Positions 1 through 8,753 of a DNA stretch of 64,000 nucleotides are shown piece by piece; position 1 is the first letter of the stretch, and each line of letters opens with the position of its first letter. Source of the DNA: Actinomycetes bacterium (GTDB lineage Bacteria > Actinomycetota > Acidimicrobiia > Acidimicrobiales > RAAP-2). A model generated the notes under the pieces. The model did no database searches and was not told where the DNA came from. It saw only the letters and a list, made by a program, of their open reading frames with translations. Both the position numbers and the translations under genes were made by a program. The stretch spans positions 1-64,000 of the forward strand of contig JAJZDI010000012.1 of the NCBI GenBank assembly GCA_021806045.1, given 5' to 3'.

Positions 1-1
1 C

Positions 2-232
2 TTCGTCGCCCTCCAACTGCTCCTCCTGGCCGAGGATGCCGGCCTCGGTGCCGCGTTCCTCGGCAACTTCCGCAACGAGGAGGCGGTGAAGGACGCCTTC
101 GGGATCCCGACGGCCATGGCGTGGACGGGAACGGTGCTCCTCGGCCACCGGGCGGCCGACGATCCGCCGTCGGCGTCCCTGGCCCGTGGCCGGCGGGCCG
201 TCGACGCCGCCGTCCACCGGGGTGGTTGGTAG
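2..232 (+). CDS. Nitroreductase-family protein, C-terminal fragment
   Basis: The frame is open from the left edge to a TAG and gives 76 residues. The text LLLLAEDAGLGAAFLGNF followed by FGIPTAMAWTGTVLLGH resembles the C-terminal half of FMN-dependent nitroreductases, where a helix and a G(A/C)xFxGxF element pack on the flavin and a 'P...v.lG' strand follows. The N-terminal FMN-binding part lies outside the window, so substrate cannot be judged. Family assignment rests on this short stretch only; another flavin reductase of the same fold is possible. Confidence 0.6.
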   Translation, partial: FVALQLLLLAEDAGLGAAFLGNFRNEEAVKDAFGIPTAMAWTGTVLLGHRAADDPPSASLARGRRAVDAAVHRGGW

Positions 233-364
233 GCGGGCGCCTGTCCCGCCGCCGGGACGATCACGGGGGCACCACCTGGCAGCAGGCGATCACCCGTCCG
301 GCCAGCTCCCCGGCAAGGTGACCAGCGCACCCTCGGGTGGAACCCGCCACCGATCGGAGGAACC

Positions 365-1111
365 GTGCCCACCGTCACCCCCACGCCCACCCCCACGTCC
401 GAGTCCACCCCCACATCGCTGCCGGCCGACGCACCCGCCGCTGCAACCACCACTGCCGGCACCGCACCCAGCCCCGTCGCACCCAGCCCCGTCGCCCGCC
501 GCCCGGGCCCACCGCTCGCCCTTCTGGCCGAGGCCGACCGGGCCACCCTGGTGATCACGCCGTGGGTCGACGACGTGGCCGACCCCTTCGGCGTCCACCC
601 GTGCTCCCGGTACGTCGAGCTCTACTGGCTGGGAATCCTGGGGCCGTCGACCACCTTCCTGCTGCGCCGCCTGGCCTACGGCCTCGACATCCACCCGGAC
701 GGCTTCACGCTGGACCTGGCCGAGACGGCCCGTGCACTGGGACTGGGCGACCGGCCGGGTGCCAACGCGCCCTTCCGGCGATCGCTGCGGCGCCTCCGGG
801 CCTTCGGGCTGGCACGGGAGTGCGGCCCGGGCGGCCTGGCCGTCCGCACCCGGATTCCTCCCCTCCCTCTCCGGCACCTGGCCCGACTCCCCGGGGCCCT
901 CCAGCAGAGCCATGCCCGCTGGCAGGCCGAGCAGCGCCTGGCACCGGCCGAGCAGCTACGGCGCAGGGCCCGGCGGCTGGCCGGAGGGCTGGCGGCAGCG
1001 GGCAGGACCCGTGACGAGATCGAAGCGCAGTTGGGCCGGTGGCAGTTCCACCCGGCCATCGCCTACCGGGCCGCCGAGGAGGCGTGCGCGGTCGGGGCAC
1101 GCCCCTCCTGA
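365..1111 (+). CDS. Hypothetical protein with Thr/Pro/Ala-rich N-terminus and possible winged-helix core
   Basis: The protein has 248 residues. GTG was chosen because GGAGG lies about 5 bases upstream. Residues 1-50 are a low-complexity Thr-Pro-Ala tail with a duplicated APSPV. After this comes a compact region, VELYWLGILGPSTTFLLRRL, then a helix-rich part with a basic helix (FRRSLRRLRAFGLAREC) that reads like a DNA-recognition helix followed by a wing. The C-terminus is a long Arg/Ala-rich helical segment. I recognise no named family; a small DNA-binding protein is only a guess. It is a stand-alone gene, 132 bases after the nitroreductase and convergent with pepA. Confidence 0.6.
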   Translation: MPTVTPTPTPTSESTPTSLPADAPAAATTTAGTAPSPVAPSPVARRPGPPLALLAEADRATLVITPWVDDVADPFGVHPCSRYVELYWLGILGPSTTFLLRRLAYGLDIHPDGFTLDLAETARALGLGDRPGANAPFRRSLRRLRAFGLARECGPGGLAVRTRIPPLPLRHLARLPGALQQSHARWQAEQRLAPAEQLRRRARRLAGGLAAAGRTRDEIEAQLGRWQFHPAIAYRAAEEACAVGARPS

Positions 1112-1147
1112 ACCCCTGACCCAGCCGGCGCCTGACCCAGCCGGCGC

Positions 1148-2755
1148 CTAACCCCGCCGGACGAGCGAGCGGGCGAAGGTCTCGGAGGTGGCCAGGTCGG
1201 TCAGCAGGCGCACGCCGAAGCCGGTGGCGCCCTTGGCCAGGTACCGGGTCGACTCCGACGACCGGCCCGTGCCGGCGATATCGAGGTGTGCCCACGGCAC
1301 CACCCCGACGAACTCGGCCAGGAGCAGTGCCGCGGCGATGGTCCCCGCCTGGCCGGCCCGCCCCATGTTGCGCATGTCGGCCACGTCGGAGTCGATGTGG
1401 CTCCGGTACTCCTCGGGGAGCGGCAGCCGCCACACCCGCTCGCCGGCACGGCTGCCGGCAGCGGACACGTCGTCGGCCAGCCTGTCGTCGTTGGCCAGCA
1501 GCCCGGCGATCTCGTTCCCCAGCGCCACCACCACCGCACCCGTCAGGGTGGCGACGTCGATGATGGCGTCGGGCTCGGCCTCGGCCGCCAGCGAGAGGGC
1601 GTCGGCCAGGACCAGGCGGCCCTCGGCGTCGGTGTTCAGCACCTCGATGGTCTTGCCGTTGCGGGCCACCAGCACGTCGCCGGGCTTGGTGGCCCGCCCG
1701 CCCGGCATGTTCTCGGTCAACGGGGTGAGGGCCGTGATCCGCATGGGCGATCCCAGGGCGGCGGCGGCGTCGAGCGCGCACAGCACGGTGGCGGCACCGG
1801 CCATGTCGGTCTTCATCGTCTCCATGCCCGAGGGCGTCTTCAGGGAGAGCCCGCCGGAGTCGAACGTGATGCCCTTCCCCACCAGCACCAGATGGGGCAC
1901 CCGCCCATCGACCTCGATCGGGGTGGGGGGGGTGTGCTCGACGCGCAGCATCCGGGGGGGCTGGCTCGAGCCCCGCGACACGCCCAGCAGGCCGCCCAGG
2001 CGCTCCTCGGCGATCCGGTGCTCGTCCCACACCTCGACCGACATGGTGGGGTCGTCGCGGAACCGGCGGGTGAAGATCTCCACGAAACGCTGCGGCGTCA
2101 TCCGGCTGGGCGGCTCGTTGACCAGGTCCCGGGCCAGCATCACCGACTCGGCGATCCGGGCACCCCGGACGGCGCCGCCGGCCGCCACCACCGCCTCGGC
2201 CGGCGCTTCGGCCGTCACCACCAGGCGGGCCAGGCGGCCAGGCCGCTCCCCCGTCTTGTGCGTCTCGAACCGGTAACCGGCCAGCGCCCCCCCTACGGCG
2301 ACCGCCTGGGCCGCGGCGGCCACGTCCAGTCGGAGCTGGCGCGGCAGCAGCAGAGCGGCCGCCGTGCCCTCGCCCACCGTGCGGACGAAGGCGGCCGCCG
2401 CCCGCCGGAGCGTCTCCAGGCCCTGGTCGCCCACCAACGCGTCGGCCTCGCCCAGCCCGACGAGGACGGTCGAGGGTCGCGGACGGTCGTCGGTCCCCGG
2501 GCCGCCGGCGCCGAGGAGGGGCAGCCGTGACGTGGCCGAGGCGACGGGATGGAAGACGAGCGTCTGGCCCGGCTTGCCGGTGAAGCCCTGGCGCCGGCAC
2601 CACACCGGGTCGAGGACATCGGGAACGTCGGCACCGGCGATGTCAGCGGTCACCCCCGACGCGGGCTGCGGGCCCTCGGGTCCCTGGAAGACGGGGACCC
2701 CGACGGCCTCGAGATCCCCGGGGAGCCCGTAGGCGGATGCGCCCTCGACCTTCAT
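1148..2755 (-). CDS. pepA: Leucyl aminopeptidase (M17 family)
   Basis: This is a 535-residue cytosolic metallo-exopeptidase that releases N-terminal residues from peptides. The M17 signature NTDAEGRL is present near residue 373. The metal-binding stretch VGKGITFDSGG followed by MKTDMAGAA supplies the usual Lys and Asp ligands. The variable N-terminal macro-like domain and the C-terminal catalytic domain are both complete, and the length is normal for the family. The start codon overlaps the stop of the upstream adenosyltransferase gene by 4 bases (ATGA), which implies one transcript and coupled translation. Function is certain at family level; the physiological peptides are unknown. Confidence 0.93.
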   Translation of the reverse strand: MKVEGASAYGLPGDLEAVGVPVFQGPEGPQPASGVTADIAGADVPDVLDPVWCRRQGFTGKPGQTLVFHPVASATSRLPLLGAGGPGTDDRPRPSTVLVGLGEADALVGDQGLETLRRAAAAFVRTVGEGTAAALLLPRQLRLDVAAAAQAVAVGGALAGYRFETHKTGERPGRLARLVVTAEAPAEAVVAAGGAVRGARIAESVMLARDLVNEPPSRMTPQRFVEIFTRRFRDDPTMSVEVWDEHRIAEERLGGLLGVSRGSSQPPRMLRVEHTPPTPIEVDGRVPHLVLVGKGITFDSGGLSLKTPSGMETMKTDMAGAATVLCALDAAAALGSPMRITALTPLTENMPGGRATKPGDVLVARNGKTIEVLNTDAEGRLVLADALSLAAEAEPDAIIDVATLTGAVVVALGNEIAGLLANDDRLADDVSAAGSRAGERVWRLPLPEEYRSHIDSDVADMRNMGRAGQAGTIAAALLLAEFVGVVPWAHLDIAGTGRSSESTRYLAKGATGFGVRLLTDLATSETFARSLVRRG

Positions 2756-3375
2756 GTCGCCTCCTCACTGCCGCCGTCGTCGCTGCCGCCGTCGTCGGTG
2801 CTGGCCACGCCCCCGGTGCCACCGGCGCCACGAGGGCGGGTCCGGGCCAGGAGGTGCCGGTCTCCCTCGGCCCACCGGGCCATCGTCCACAACAGGTCGG
2901 AGAGCCGGTTCAGGTACCGGACGACCTCGGAGCCGGGCACGGGGTCGGTCACGGCCAGGCGTTCGGCCCGGCGCACCACCGTGCGGGCCACGTCCAGGCA
3001 GGCCGACATGCGGTTGGTCCCCGGCACGACGAACTCCGCCGGCAGCTCGAACCCGGCGAGGAGCTCGTCGATCCTCGCCTCGAGGGCGGCCACCATCTCG
3101 GGGGTGACCAGCGACGCGCCGGGCACCAGACGATCCCGGTTGGCCTCGTCGGTCGCCACCTCGGCCATGAGCACGTACAGGTCCCGCTCGAGCCCCACCA
3201 GCTCGACGTCGAACTCCGAGCCGGGAACGGCCTCGGCCCGGGCCATGCCGATGGCCGCCTGCGCCTCGTCGACGGCCCCGTTGATCTGCATGACGGCTGC
3301 GTCCTTGCGGACACGACCCCCGTAGAGGAGCCCTGTCGTGCCGTCGTCACCCGTCTTCGTGTAGATCCTCACCAC
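2752..3375 (-). CDS. pduO: Cob(I)alamin adenosyltransferase, PduO type
   Basis: The protein has 207 residues. It transfers the 5'-deoxyadenosyl group of ATP to cob(I)alamin to make adenosylcobalamin. The N-terminus carries the PduO ATP-binding motif (IYTKTGDDGTTGLLYGGR). The later RMSACLDVARTVVRRAER and LNRLSDLLW stretches match the family's trimer and cobalamin-contact helices. The gene is divergent from metH across only 87 bases and is followed by pepA with a 4-base overlap. Adenosylcobalamin would serve mutases such as ethylmalonyl-CoA mutase, whose pathway partners lie at 45-51 kb. The start is one of two tandem GTG codons. A TAGCAT box lies 7 bases upstream of a 5-codon mini-ORF that overlaps it. 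Confidence 0.92.
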   Translation of the reverse strand: MVRIYTKTGDDGTTGLLYGGRVRKDAAVMQINGAVDEAQAAIGMARAEAVPGSEFDVELVGLERDLYVLMAEVATDEANRDRLVPGASLVTPEMVAALEARIDELLAGFELPAEFVVPGTNRMSACLDVARTVVRRAERLAVTDPVPGSEVVRYLNRLSDLLWTMARWAEGDRHLLARTRPRGAGGTGGVASTDDGGSDDGGSEEAT

Positions 3376-3393
3376 GAGCGCATCACGTGCCGG

Positions 3394-3454
3394 ATGCTAG
3401 CCACCCGACGCCGCCGCCCGTCCGGAAGGAGTGGCAGCTCCGCGCCGGTAACCT
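3394..3454. promoter_or_regulatory. Divergent promoter region pduO / metH
   Basis: The 87-base gap between the two cobalamin genes holds a minus-strand TAGCAT (3394-3399) and a plus-strand TAACCT (3449-3454). The latter ends 8 bases before the metH ATG, which suggests a leaderless or almost leaderless metH transcript. There is no room for a cobalamin riboswitch on either side. Assignment is by motif only. Confidence 0.4.
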
Positions 3455-3462
3455 GGAACGCC

Positions 3463-6400
3463 ATGGCAACGCGCCCGTCCGGCCCGTCCGACTACCTCAC
3501 CGCCACCCGAGAGCGGGTGGTCGTGTTCGACGGCGCCATGGGCACCAATCTCCAGCTGGCCGGGCTCACCGCCGACGACTTCGGCGGGCCCGACCTCGAG
3601 GGTTGCAACGAGCTGCTGGTCGTCACCCGACCGGACGTGGTCGCCGCCATCCACCGGTCCTTCTTCGAGGTCGGGTGCGACGTCGTGGAGACCGACACCT
3701 TCGGCGCCTTCGCCCCGGTCCTCGCCGAGTACGGCCAGGACCACCGGGTGGAGGAGCTGAACCTGGCCGCCGCCCGGCTGGCCCGCTCGGTGGCCGACGA
3801 GTTCGCCACCGCCGAGCGCCCCCGGTGGGTGGCCGGGTCGATGGGCCCCGGCACCAAGTTCCCCACCCTCGGCCAGATCCGCTACGCCGAGCTGCGCGAC
3901 GCCTACCAGCAGCAGGCAGCCGCCCTCCTCGCCGGCGGCGTCGACCTCATCCTCATCGAGACGGTCTTCGACCTGCTCCAGGCCAAGGCGGCGGTGAACG
4001 GGGCCCGCCGGGCCATGGCCGCGTCCGGGCGGGCCGTGCCCATCCAGGCACAGGTCACCATCGAGCTGACCGGGACCATGCTCCCCGGCACCGAGATCGG
4101 TGCCGCGCTGACCTCCCTCGAGGCGATGGGCGTGGACCTCGTCGGGCTCAACTGCGCCACCGGTCCGGCCGAGATGTTCGAACCGCTCCGGCACCTGACC
4201 GGGCACACCACACTGCCGGTGACGTGCCTCCCCAATGCCGGGTTGCCGTCGGTCGTCGACGGCGCCATGCACTACGACCTGACCCCGGACCAGCTGGCCG
4301 AGCACCATCGCCAGTTCGTCAGCGAGCTCGGCGTCTCGGTCATCGGCGGCTGCTGCGGCACGACACCCGCGCACCTGGCAGCCGTCGTCGACGCCTGCGC
4401 CGAGCTGACCCCGGCCACCCGCAGCCCGGCCATCGAGCCGGGTGCCGCGTCCATCTACACGGCGGTTCCCTTCGCCCAGGAGTCGTCCGTGCTGGTGGTG
4501 GGCGAGCGGACCAACGCAAACGGGTCGAAGAAGTTCCGCGAGGCCATGCTGGCCGGCGACTGGGACACGTGCGTGGCGATGGCCCGCGACCAGGTGGCCG
4601 AAGGCTCCCACCTCATCGACGTCTGCGTCGACTACACGGGTGCCGACGGCGTGTCCGACATGGACCAGCTCGTCGCCCGGCTGGCCACCCAGTCGACCGT
4701 GCCCCTCATGGTCGACTCCACCGAGGCGCCGGTGGTCGAGACCGCGCTCTCCTGGATCGGCGGGCGTGCGGTGATCAACTCGGTGAACCTCGAGGAAGGG
4801 GACGGACCCGGCACCCGCCTCGATTCGTTCCTCACCCTGGCCCGGGAGTTCGGCGCCGCGGTGGTGTGCACCTGCATCGACACCGAAGGCCAGGCCCGCA
4901 CGGCGGACTGGAAGGTGCGGGCCGCCCGGGCCATCCACGACATCGCCGTCGAGCGCTACGGGCTCCGCCCCGAGGACCTGCTCTTCGACCCCCTCGTCCT
5001 TCCCCTGTCCACCGGCATGGAGGAGAGCCGCCGCGACGGGATCGAGACGATCGAGGGCATCCGGCGCATCAAGGAGGCGCTGCCCGGCGTGGGGACCATC
5101 GTCGGCCTGTCGAACGTCTCCTTCGGGTTGAACCCGGCCGCTCGCCAGGTCCTCAACTCGGTCTTCCTGCACGAGTGCGCCGAGGCCGGCCTCGACGCCG
5201 CCATCGTCCACGCGTCGAAGATCCTTCCCCTGTCCCGGATCGACGAGCGCGCCCGGCAGGTCTGCCTCGACCTCATCTACGACCGGCGGACCGACACCTA
5301 CGACCCCCTGGCTGAGCTGCTCACCATGTTCGAGGGAGCCAGTACGACCCAGGCGGCAGCGGCCGAGGACCGGTCCGACTGGCCCGTAGAGCGCCGCCTC
5401 GAGCAGCGGATCGTCGACGGCGACCGCAACGGCCTCGAAGCAGACCTCGATGCGGCCATGGCCGCCGGCCACCGGCCCCTCGACATCGTCAACGACATCC
5501 TCCTGGCCGGCATGCGCACGGTCGGCGAGCTGTTCGCGTCCGGCGAGATGCAGCTCCCCTTCGTCCTCGGCTCGGCGGAGACGATGAAGTCCGCCGTCGC
5601 CCACCTCGAGCCCTTCATGGAGAAGGCCGATCAGGGGGGCAAGGGCTCGATCGTGCTGGCCACGGTGAAGGGCGACGTCCACGACATCGGCAAGAACCTG
5701 GTCGACATCATCCTCACCAACAACGGCTACACGGTGCACAACCTCGGCATCAAGGTCGGCATCGCCGAGATGGTGGCGGCGGTGGAGGAGCACGGGGCCG
5801 ACGCGTTGGGGATGAGCGGCCTGCTGGTGAAGTCGACGCTCATCATGCGGGAGAACCTGGAGGAGCTGAACCGGCGGGAGCTGTCGTCGGTGCCGGTGAT
5901 CCTGGGTGGTGCCGCCCTGACCCGCACCTATGTCGAACGCGACCTGCGCGGCGTCTACAGCGGGCCCCTCTTCTACGGCAAGGACGCCTTCGAGGGGTTG
6001 GCCACCATGGACCGGCTGGTCGAGCTGAAGCGGGCTGGCGAGGTGGACCCGGAGTTCGGCCGCACCCCGGCCGGACGCGACCTGCCCATGCGCAAGAGCG
6101 AGCAGCGCCGGCTGGCGGCGGCCGAGGCCGCCGCCCGGGGCGAGACCCTGCCGGCCCGCTCGCCCGAAGTGCCGATGGACAACAAGCTGTTCCCCCCGCC
6201 CTTCACCGGGAGCCGGGTCGCCCGGGGCATCGCACTCGACGACATCGCCGCCTTCCTCAACGAGACGGCGCTGTTCCGGAACCAGTGGGGCTACCGCCCC
6301 GAAGAGGGCGAGGACGACACCGAGTTCAAGACGCGCATCCGGTCGGTGCTGCGCGAGCAGCTGGCCGAGGCGAAGGCGGCCCAGCTCCTCGTGCCCCAAG

Positions 6401-6972
6401 TGGTCTGGGGTCACTTCGCCGCCAATGCCGACGGCGACGACCTCGTCATCTACAAGGACGAGGGCCGCCAGGCGGAGTGGATGCGCTTCACCTTCCCCCG
6501 CCAGGTGGTCGAGCCGTGGTTGTGCATCGCCGACTTCTTCCGCCCGGTCGAGTCGGGCGAGCACGACTGGGCCAGCTTCTTCGTGGTCACCATGGGGGGG
6601 CGGGTCTCCGAGGAGACCGCCCGCCTCTTCGCCGCCGACCGCTACCAGGACTACCTCCACCTCCACGGGTTGGGGGTCGAAATGGCCGAAGCCCTGGCCG
6701 AGTACTGGCACCTGCGCATCCGCGAGGAGCTCGGTTTTGCCGGCGAGGACGGGCCGAGCCTCGGCGGCCTCTTCCGGCAGCAGTACCGGGGCGGGCGCTA
6801 CTCCTGGGGCTATCCCGCCTGCCCCGACCTGGAGGACAACGCCAAAGTGGCCGAGCTCCTGGGCGCCGACCGGATCGGGGTCGAGGTGAGCGACGGCTTC
6901 CAGCTCCACCCGGAACAGACGACCACGGCCATCGTGTGCCACCACCCCCGGGCCAAGTACTTCGTCGCATGA
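3463..6972 (+). CDS. metH: Cobalamin-dependent methionine synthase
   Basis: The protein has 1169 residues, close to the usual ~1200. It transfers the methyl group of methyltetrahydrofolate to homocysteine through protein-bound cobalamin. Domains in order: homocysteine-binding TIM barrel (VFDGAMGTNLQ at the start; zinc cysteines in GLNCATG near 230 and GGCCGTT near 296), pterin-binding barrel (VVGERTNANGSKKF; DSTE), cobalamin cap and Rossmann domain (DVHDIGKN near 737, whose His is the lower axial ligand), and C-terminal AdoMet reactivation domain (RYSWGYPACPD). The ATG is preceded by TAACCT rather than a good Shine-Dalgarno. The open frame extends far upstream, but the upstream part has no MetH similarity. 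It overlaps the next gene by ATGA. Confidence 0.97.
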   Translation: MATRPSGPSDYLTATRERVVVFDGAMGTNLQLAGLTADDFGGPDLEGCNELLVVTRPDVVAAIHRSFFEVGCDVVETDTFGAFAPVLAEYGQDHRVEELNLAAARLARSVADEFATAERPRWVAGSMGPGTKFPTLGQIRYAELRDAYQQQAAALLAGGVDLILIETVFDLLQAKAAVNGARRAMAASGRAVPIQAQVTIELTGTMLPGTEIGAALTSLEAMGVDLVGLNCATGPAEMFEPLRHLTGHTTLPVTCLPNAGLPSVVDGAMHYDLTPDQLAEHHRQFVSELGVSVIGGCCGTTPAHLAAVVDACAELTPATRSPAIEPGAASIYTAVPFAQESSVLVVGERTNANGSKKFREAMLAGDWDTCVAMARDQVAEGSHLIDVCVDYTGADGVSDMDQLVARLATQSTVPLMVDSTEAPVVETALSWIGGRAVINSVNLEEGDGPGTRLDSFLTLAREFGAAVVCTCIDTEGQARTADWKVRAARAIHDIAVERYGLRPEDLLFDPLVLPLSTGMEESRRDGIETIEGIRRIKEALPGVGTIVGLSNVSFGLNPAARQVLNSVFLHECAEAGLDAAIVHASKILPLSRIDERARQVCLDLIYDRRTDTYDPLAELLTMFEGASTTQAAAAEDRSDWPVERRLEQRIVDGDRNGLEADLDAAMAAGHRPLDIVNDILLAGMRTVGELFASGEMQLPFVLGSAETMKSAVAHLEPFMEKADQGGKGSIVLATVKGDVHDIGKNLVDIILTNNGYTVHNLGIKVGIAEMVAAVEEHGADALGMSGLLVKSTLIMRENLEELNRRELSSVPVILGGAALTRTYVERDLRGVYSGPLFYGKDAFEGLATMDRLVELKRAGEVDPEFGRTPAGRDLPMRKSEQRRLAAAEAAARGETLPARSPEVPMDNKLFPPPFTGSRVARGIALDDIAAFLNETALFRNQWGYRPEEGEDDTEFKTRIRSVLREQLAEAKAAQLLVPQVVWGHFAANADGDDLVIYKDEGRQAEWMRFTFPRQVVEPWLCIADFFRPVESGEHDWASFFVVTMGGRVSEETARLFAADRYQDYLHLHGLGVEMAEALAEYWHLRIREELGFAGEDGPSLGGLFRQQYRGGRYSWGYPACPDLEDNAKVAELLGADRIGVEVSDGFQLHPEQTTTAIVCHHPRAKYFVA

Positions 6973-8183
6973 GACGACGACGTCCGGGGTGGCCTCGACA
7001 CGTCCTCGTGCGAACAGCCCTCCCGCTGGTGGCGGCCGCCTCGTTGGTGGCAGCCGCCGTGCCCGGGGGGCCGGCGGGGGCCTCCACCACGACGACCGTG
7101 CCGCTGGTTCCCCTCGGGCCGCTCGTCATGGGGGCGCCGTTCCCCGGCTTCACCGCGACCCCGCCGGGGCCGCTCAACGGGCCGCTGACCGCGTCCACGT
7201 GGGCCAGCTACTCCTCCGACCCTGCGGCCGGCTCCGAGTTCCGGCAGCTGGCCGCATCGCCGGGCTTCGCCGCCTACCTGCGGGAGTGGCGCGACGCACG
7301 GTCCCCGACCCAGGGGATGAACGCCGTCGTCTCGCTCGTGTTCCGGATCCCGGAGGCCCCGATCGCCTCGAGCTTCGAGACCGGTCTGGTCCGCTCCCTC
7401 GAGGCACCGCCGGCACAGCGTTGGGACGTCCCCTCCATCCCCGGCGCCCAGGGCCTGACGGTCACCGCCGCATCACCCGTGCCCGCCACCGTGCACGATG
7501 TGATCTTCCGTACGGGGATCTACGTCGTGATGGTGCAGCTGGCCTCGTCGGTGGGGCCGAAGAACACCCGACCCTTCACCATCGCCGACGCCATCTCCGC
7601 CTCCTACCTGCAATATGCACTGGTGGCGGTGGCCCCGGGCGGCGGCCGGCCGGTGCCGACGCAGAACGGCGGTGGCGGTGGTGGCGGTGGCGGTGGCGGT
7701 GGAGCCGTCGTGGGGGTGGTGATCGCCGCCCTCCTCCTGGCCATACTGGGGGCCGGCACCTGGTGGGTGCTGCAACGCCGGCGGGCCGGGGTCGGCGCTT
7801 CCGCGACCGGCGACACCACGGCAGGAGACACCACGGCAGGCGCCCCTCGAGACACCCTGGCAGGCGTCCGGAACGCCGTCCTCACCGGCACCCGGGCCGT
7901 CACCCGGTCCGTGGCTCGGGCCCTCTCCCGGATCGTGGCTCGGGTAGGCACGCGGCCGGGCACCCGGGCAGACGACGACGCCCTGGCGGCAACCCTGGAG
8001 GCCCTGGGAGCGGTGAAGTCGGCCACGACCGACGGCAGCTCCCGCCCGGCCGTGCCCGTTCCCGATCTGGCCGAGCACGCCGAGGCTGCCGGCTGGCTCC
8101 CGGACCCGTCGGGCAACCCGGACCGTGTCCGCTACTGGGATGGCAGCGGATGGACGGCCCACACCGCCGTACGGCAACGGTGA
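6969..8183 (+). CDS. Secreted/anchored protein with Gly-rich linker, membrane helix and DUF2510 tail
   Basis: The protein has 404 residues and overlaps the metH stop by 4 bases. It has an Arg-rich start and a signal-type hydrophobic helix (about residues 12-35), then an unrecognised domain of about 190 residues with no cysteines. Next come 12 consecutive glycines encoded by a GGT/GGC microsatellite, a second hydrophobic helix (VVGVVIAALLLAILGAGTWWV), a charged Thr/Ala/Arg region, and a final DUF2510 motif (GWLPDPSG...RYWDGSGWT). DUF2510 is a short Trp-rich module common at the ends of actinobacterial membrane proteins. Co-transcription with metH looks incidental. The specific role is unknown. 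Confidence 0.75.
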   Translation: MRRRRPGWPRHVLVRTALPLVAAASLVAAAVPGGPAGASTTTTVPLVPLGPLVMGAPFPGFTATPPGPLNGPLTASTWASYSSDPAAGSEFRQLAASPGFAAYLREWRDARSPTQGMNAVVSLVFRIPEAPIASSFETGLVRSLEAPPAQRWDVPSIPGAQGLTVTAASPVPATVHDVIFRTGIYVVMVQLASSVGPKNTRPFTIADAISASYLQYALVAVAPGGGRPVPTQNGGGGGGGGGGGGAVVGVVIAALLLAILGAGTWWVLQRRRAGVGASATGDTTAGDTTAGAPRDTLAGVRNAVLTGTRAVTRSVARALSRIVARVGTRPGTRADDDALAATLEALGAVKSATTDGSSRPAVPVPDLAEHAEAAGWLPDPSGNPDRVRYWDGSGWTAHTAVRQR

Positions 8184-8208
8184 CCGCCGCCTCGCTACGA
8201 TCATGACG

Positions 8209-8718
8209 ATGCACGGTGCGATGTCCCCCGTGATGGCAAGCGCCACCAACCTCCCCTCGTCCCACACCTTGTGGTTCGTGGAGGGCGGCGCCCTCGTCTT
8301 CATCGCGGTCGCCGTGGCCATCCTGCTCGGCCGCCGGGGGGCCCACCGGCGTGACCTGCGAAGGCGTCGGGCCGGCGCAGAAGCGTACTTCGACGCTGAC
8401 GTGGCTCACATGGGGCTGGGTCCCGCCGGGTTCCAGGGAGTCCGGGCCGCCTCGCAGGCCACGTCGAAGCCGCTGGCCCCCTCGTTCGGCCCGCCGGGGT
8501 CGATCGGCCAGCCCGCGGTCCCCGGGTTCGCCACCGCCCCCGCCCCGGGGGCGGCCACCACGTCCGGAGCGCCGTTCCCGGGTGGTCACCAGGAGATGCA
8601 CTCGGGAGTGGCGGCGGCGAGCCCTGCCGGCTGGTACCCGGATCCCAACGGCGATCCGTCGCTCCTCCGCTACTGGGACGGCAACGGGTGGACGGCCCAC
8701 GTGGAGCCTCGCCCCTAG
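8209..8718 (+). CDS. Small membrane protein with C-terminal DUF2510
   Basis: The protein has 169 residues. It has one N-terminal membrane helix (WFVEGGALVFIAVAVAILLG), an Arg-rich cytosolic flank, a Pro/Ala/Gly-rich linker and a C-terminal DUF2510 (GWYPDPNG...RYWDGNGWT). The start at 8209 was preferred because TACGAT (8196-8201) lies exactly 7 bases upstream, fitting a leaderless transcript; an in-frame ATG at 8203 is the alternative. It follows another DUF2510 membrane protein on the same strand, so the two may work together or be divergent copies of one design. No catalytic motif is visible. Confidence 0.7.
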   Translation: MHGAMSPVMASATNLPSSHTLWFVEGGALVFIAVAVAILLGRRGAHRRDLRRRRAGAEAYFDADVAHMGLGPAGFQGVRAASQATSKPLAPSFGPPGSIGQPAVPGFATAPAPGAATTSGAPFPGGHQEMHSGVAAASPAGWYPDPNGDPSLLRYWDGNGWTAHVEPRP

Positions 8719-8753
8719 CGCCAGCCGCCAGGCCGGCCGGGTGCCTCGGCCGG

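Noticed and set aside
3376-3462. Cobalamin riboswitch between pduO and metH
   Set aside because: The gap is 87 bases and holds two back-to-back promoters; there is no space and no B12-box-like sequence.
3397-6945. 1182-codon open frame antisense to metH
   Set aside because: metH is complete with all motifs. In DNA this GC-rich, antisense frames stay open by codon bias, and the translation is low-complexity without any family motif.
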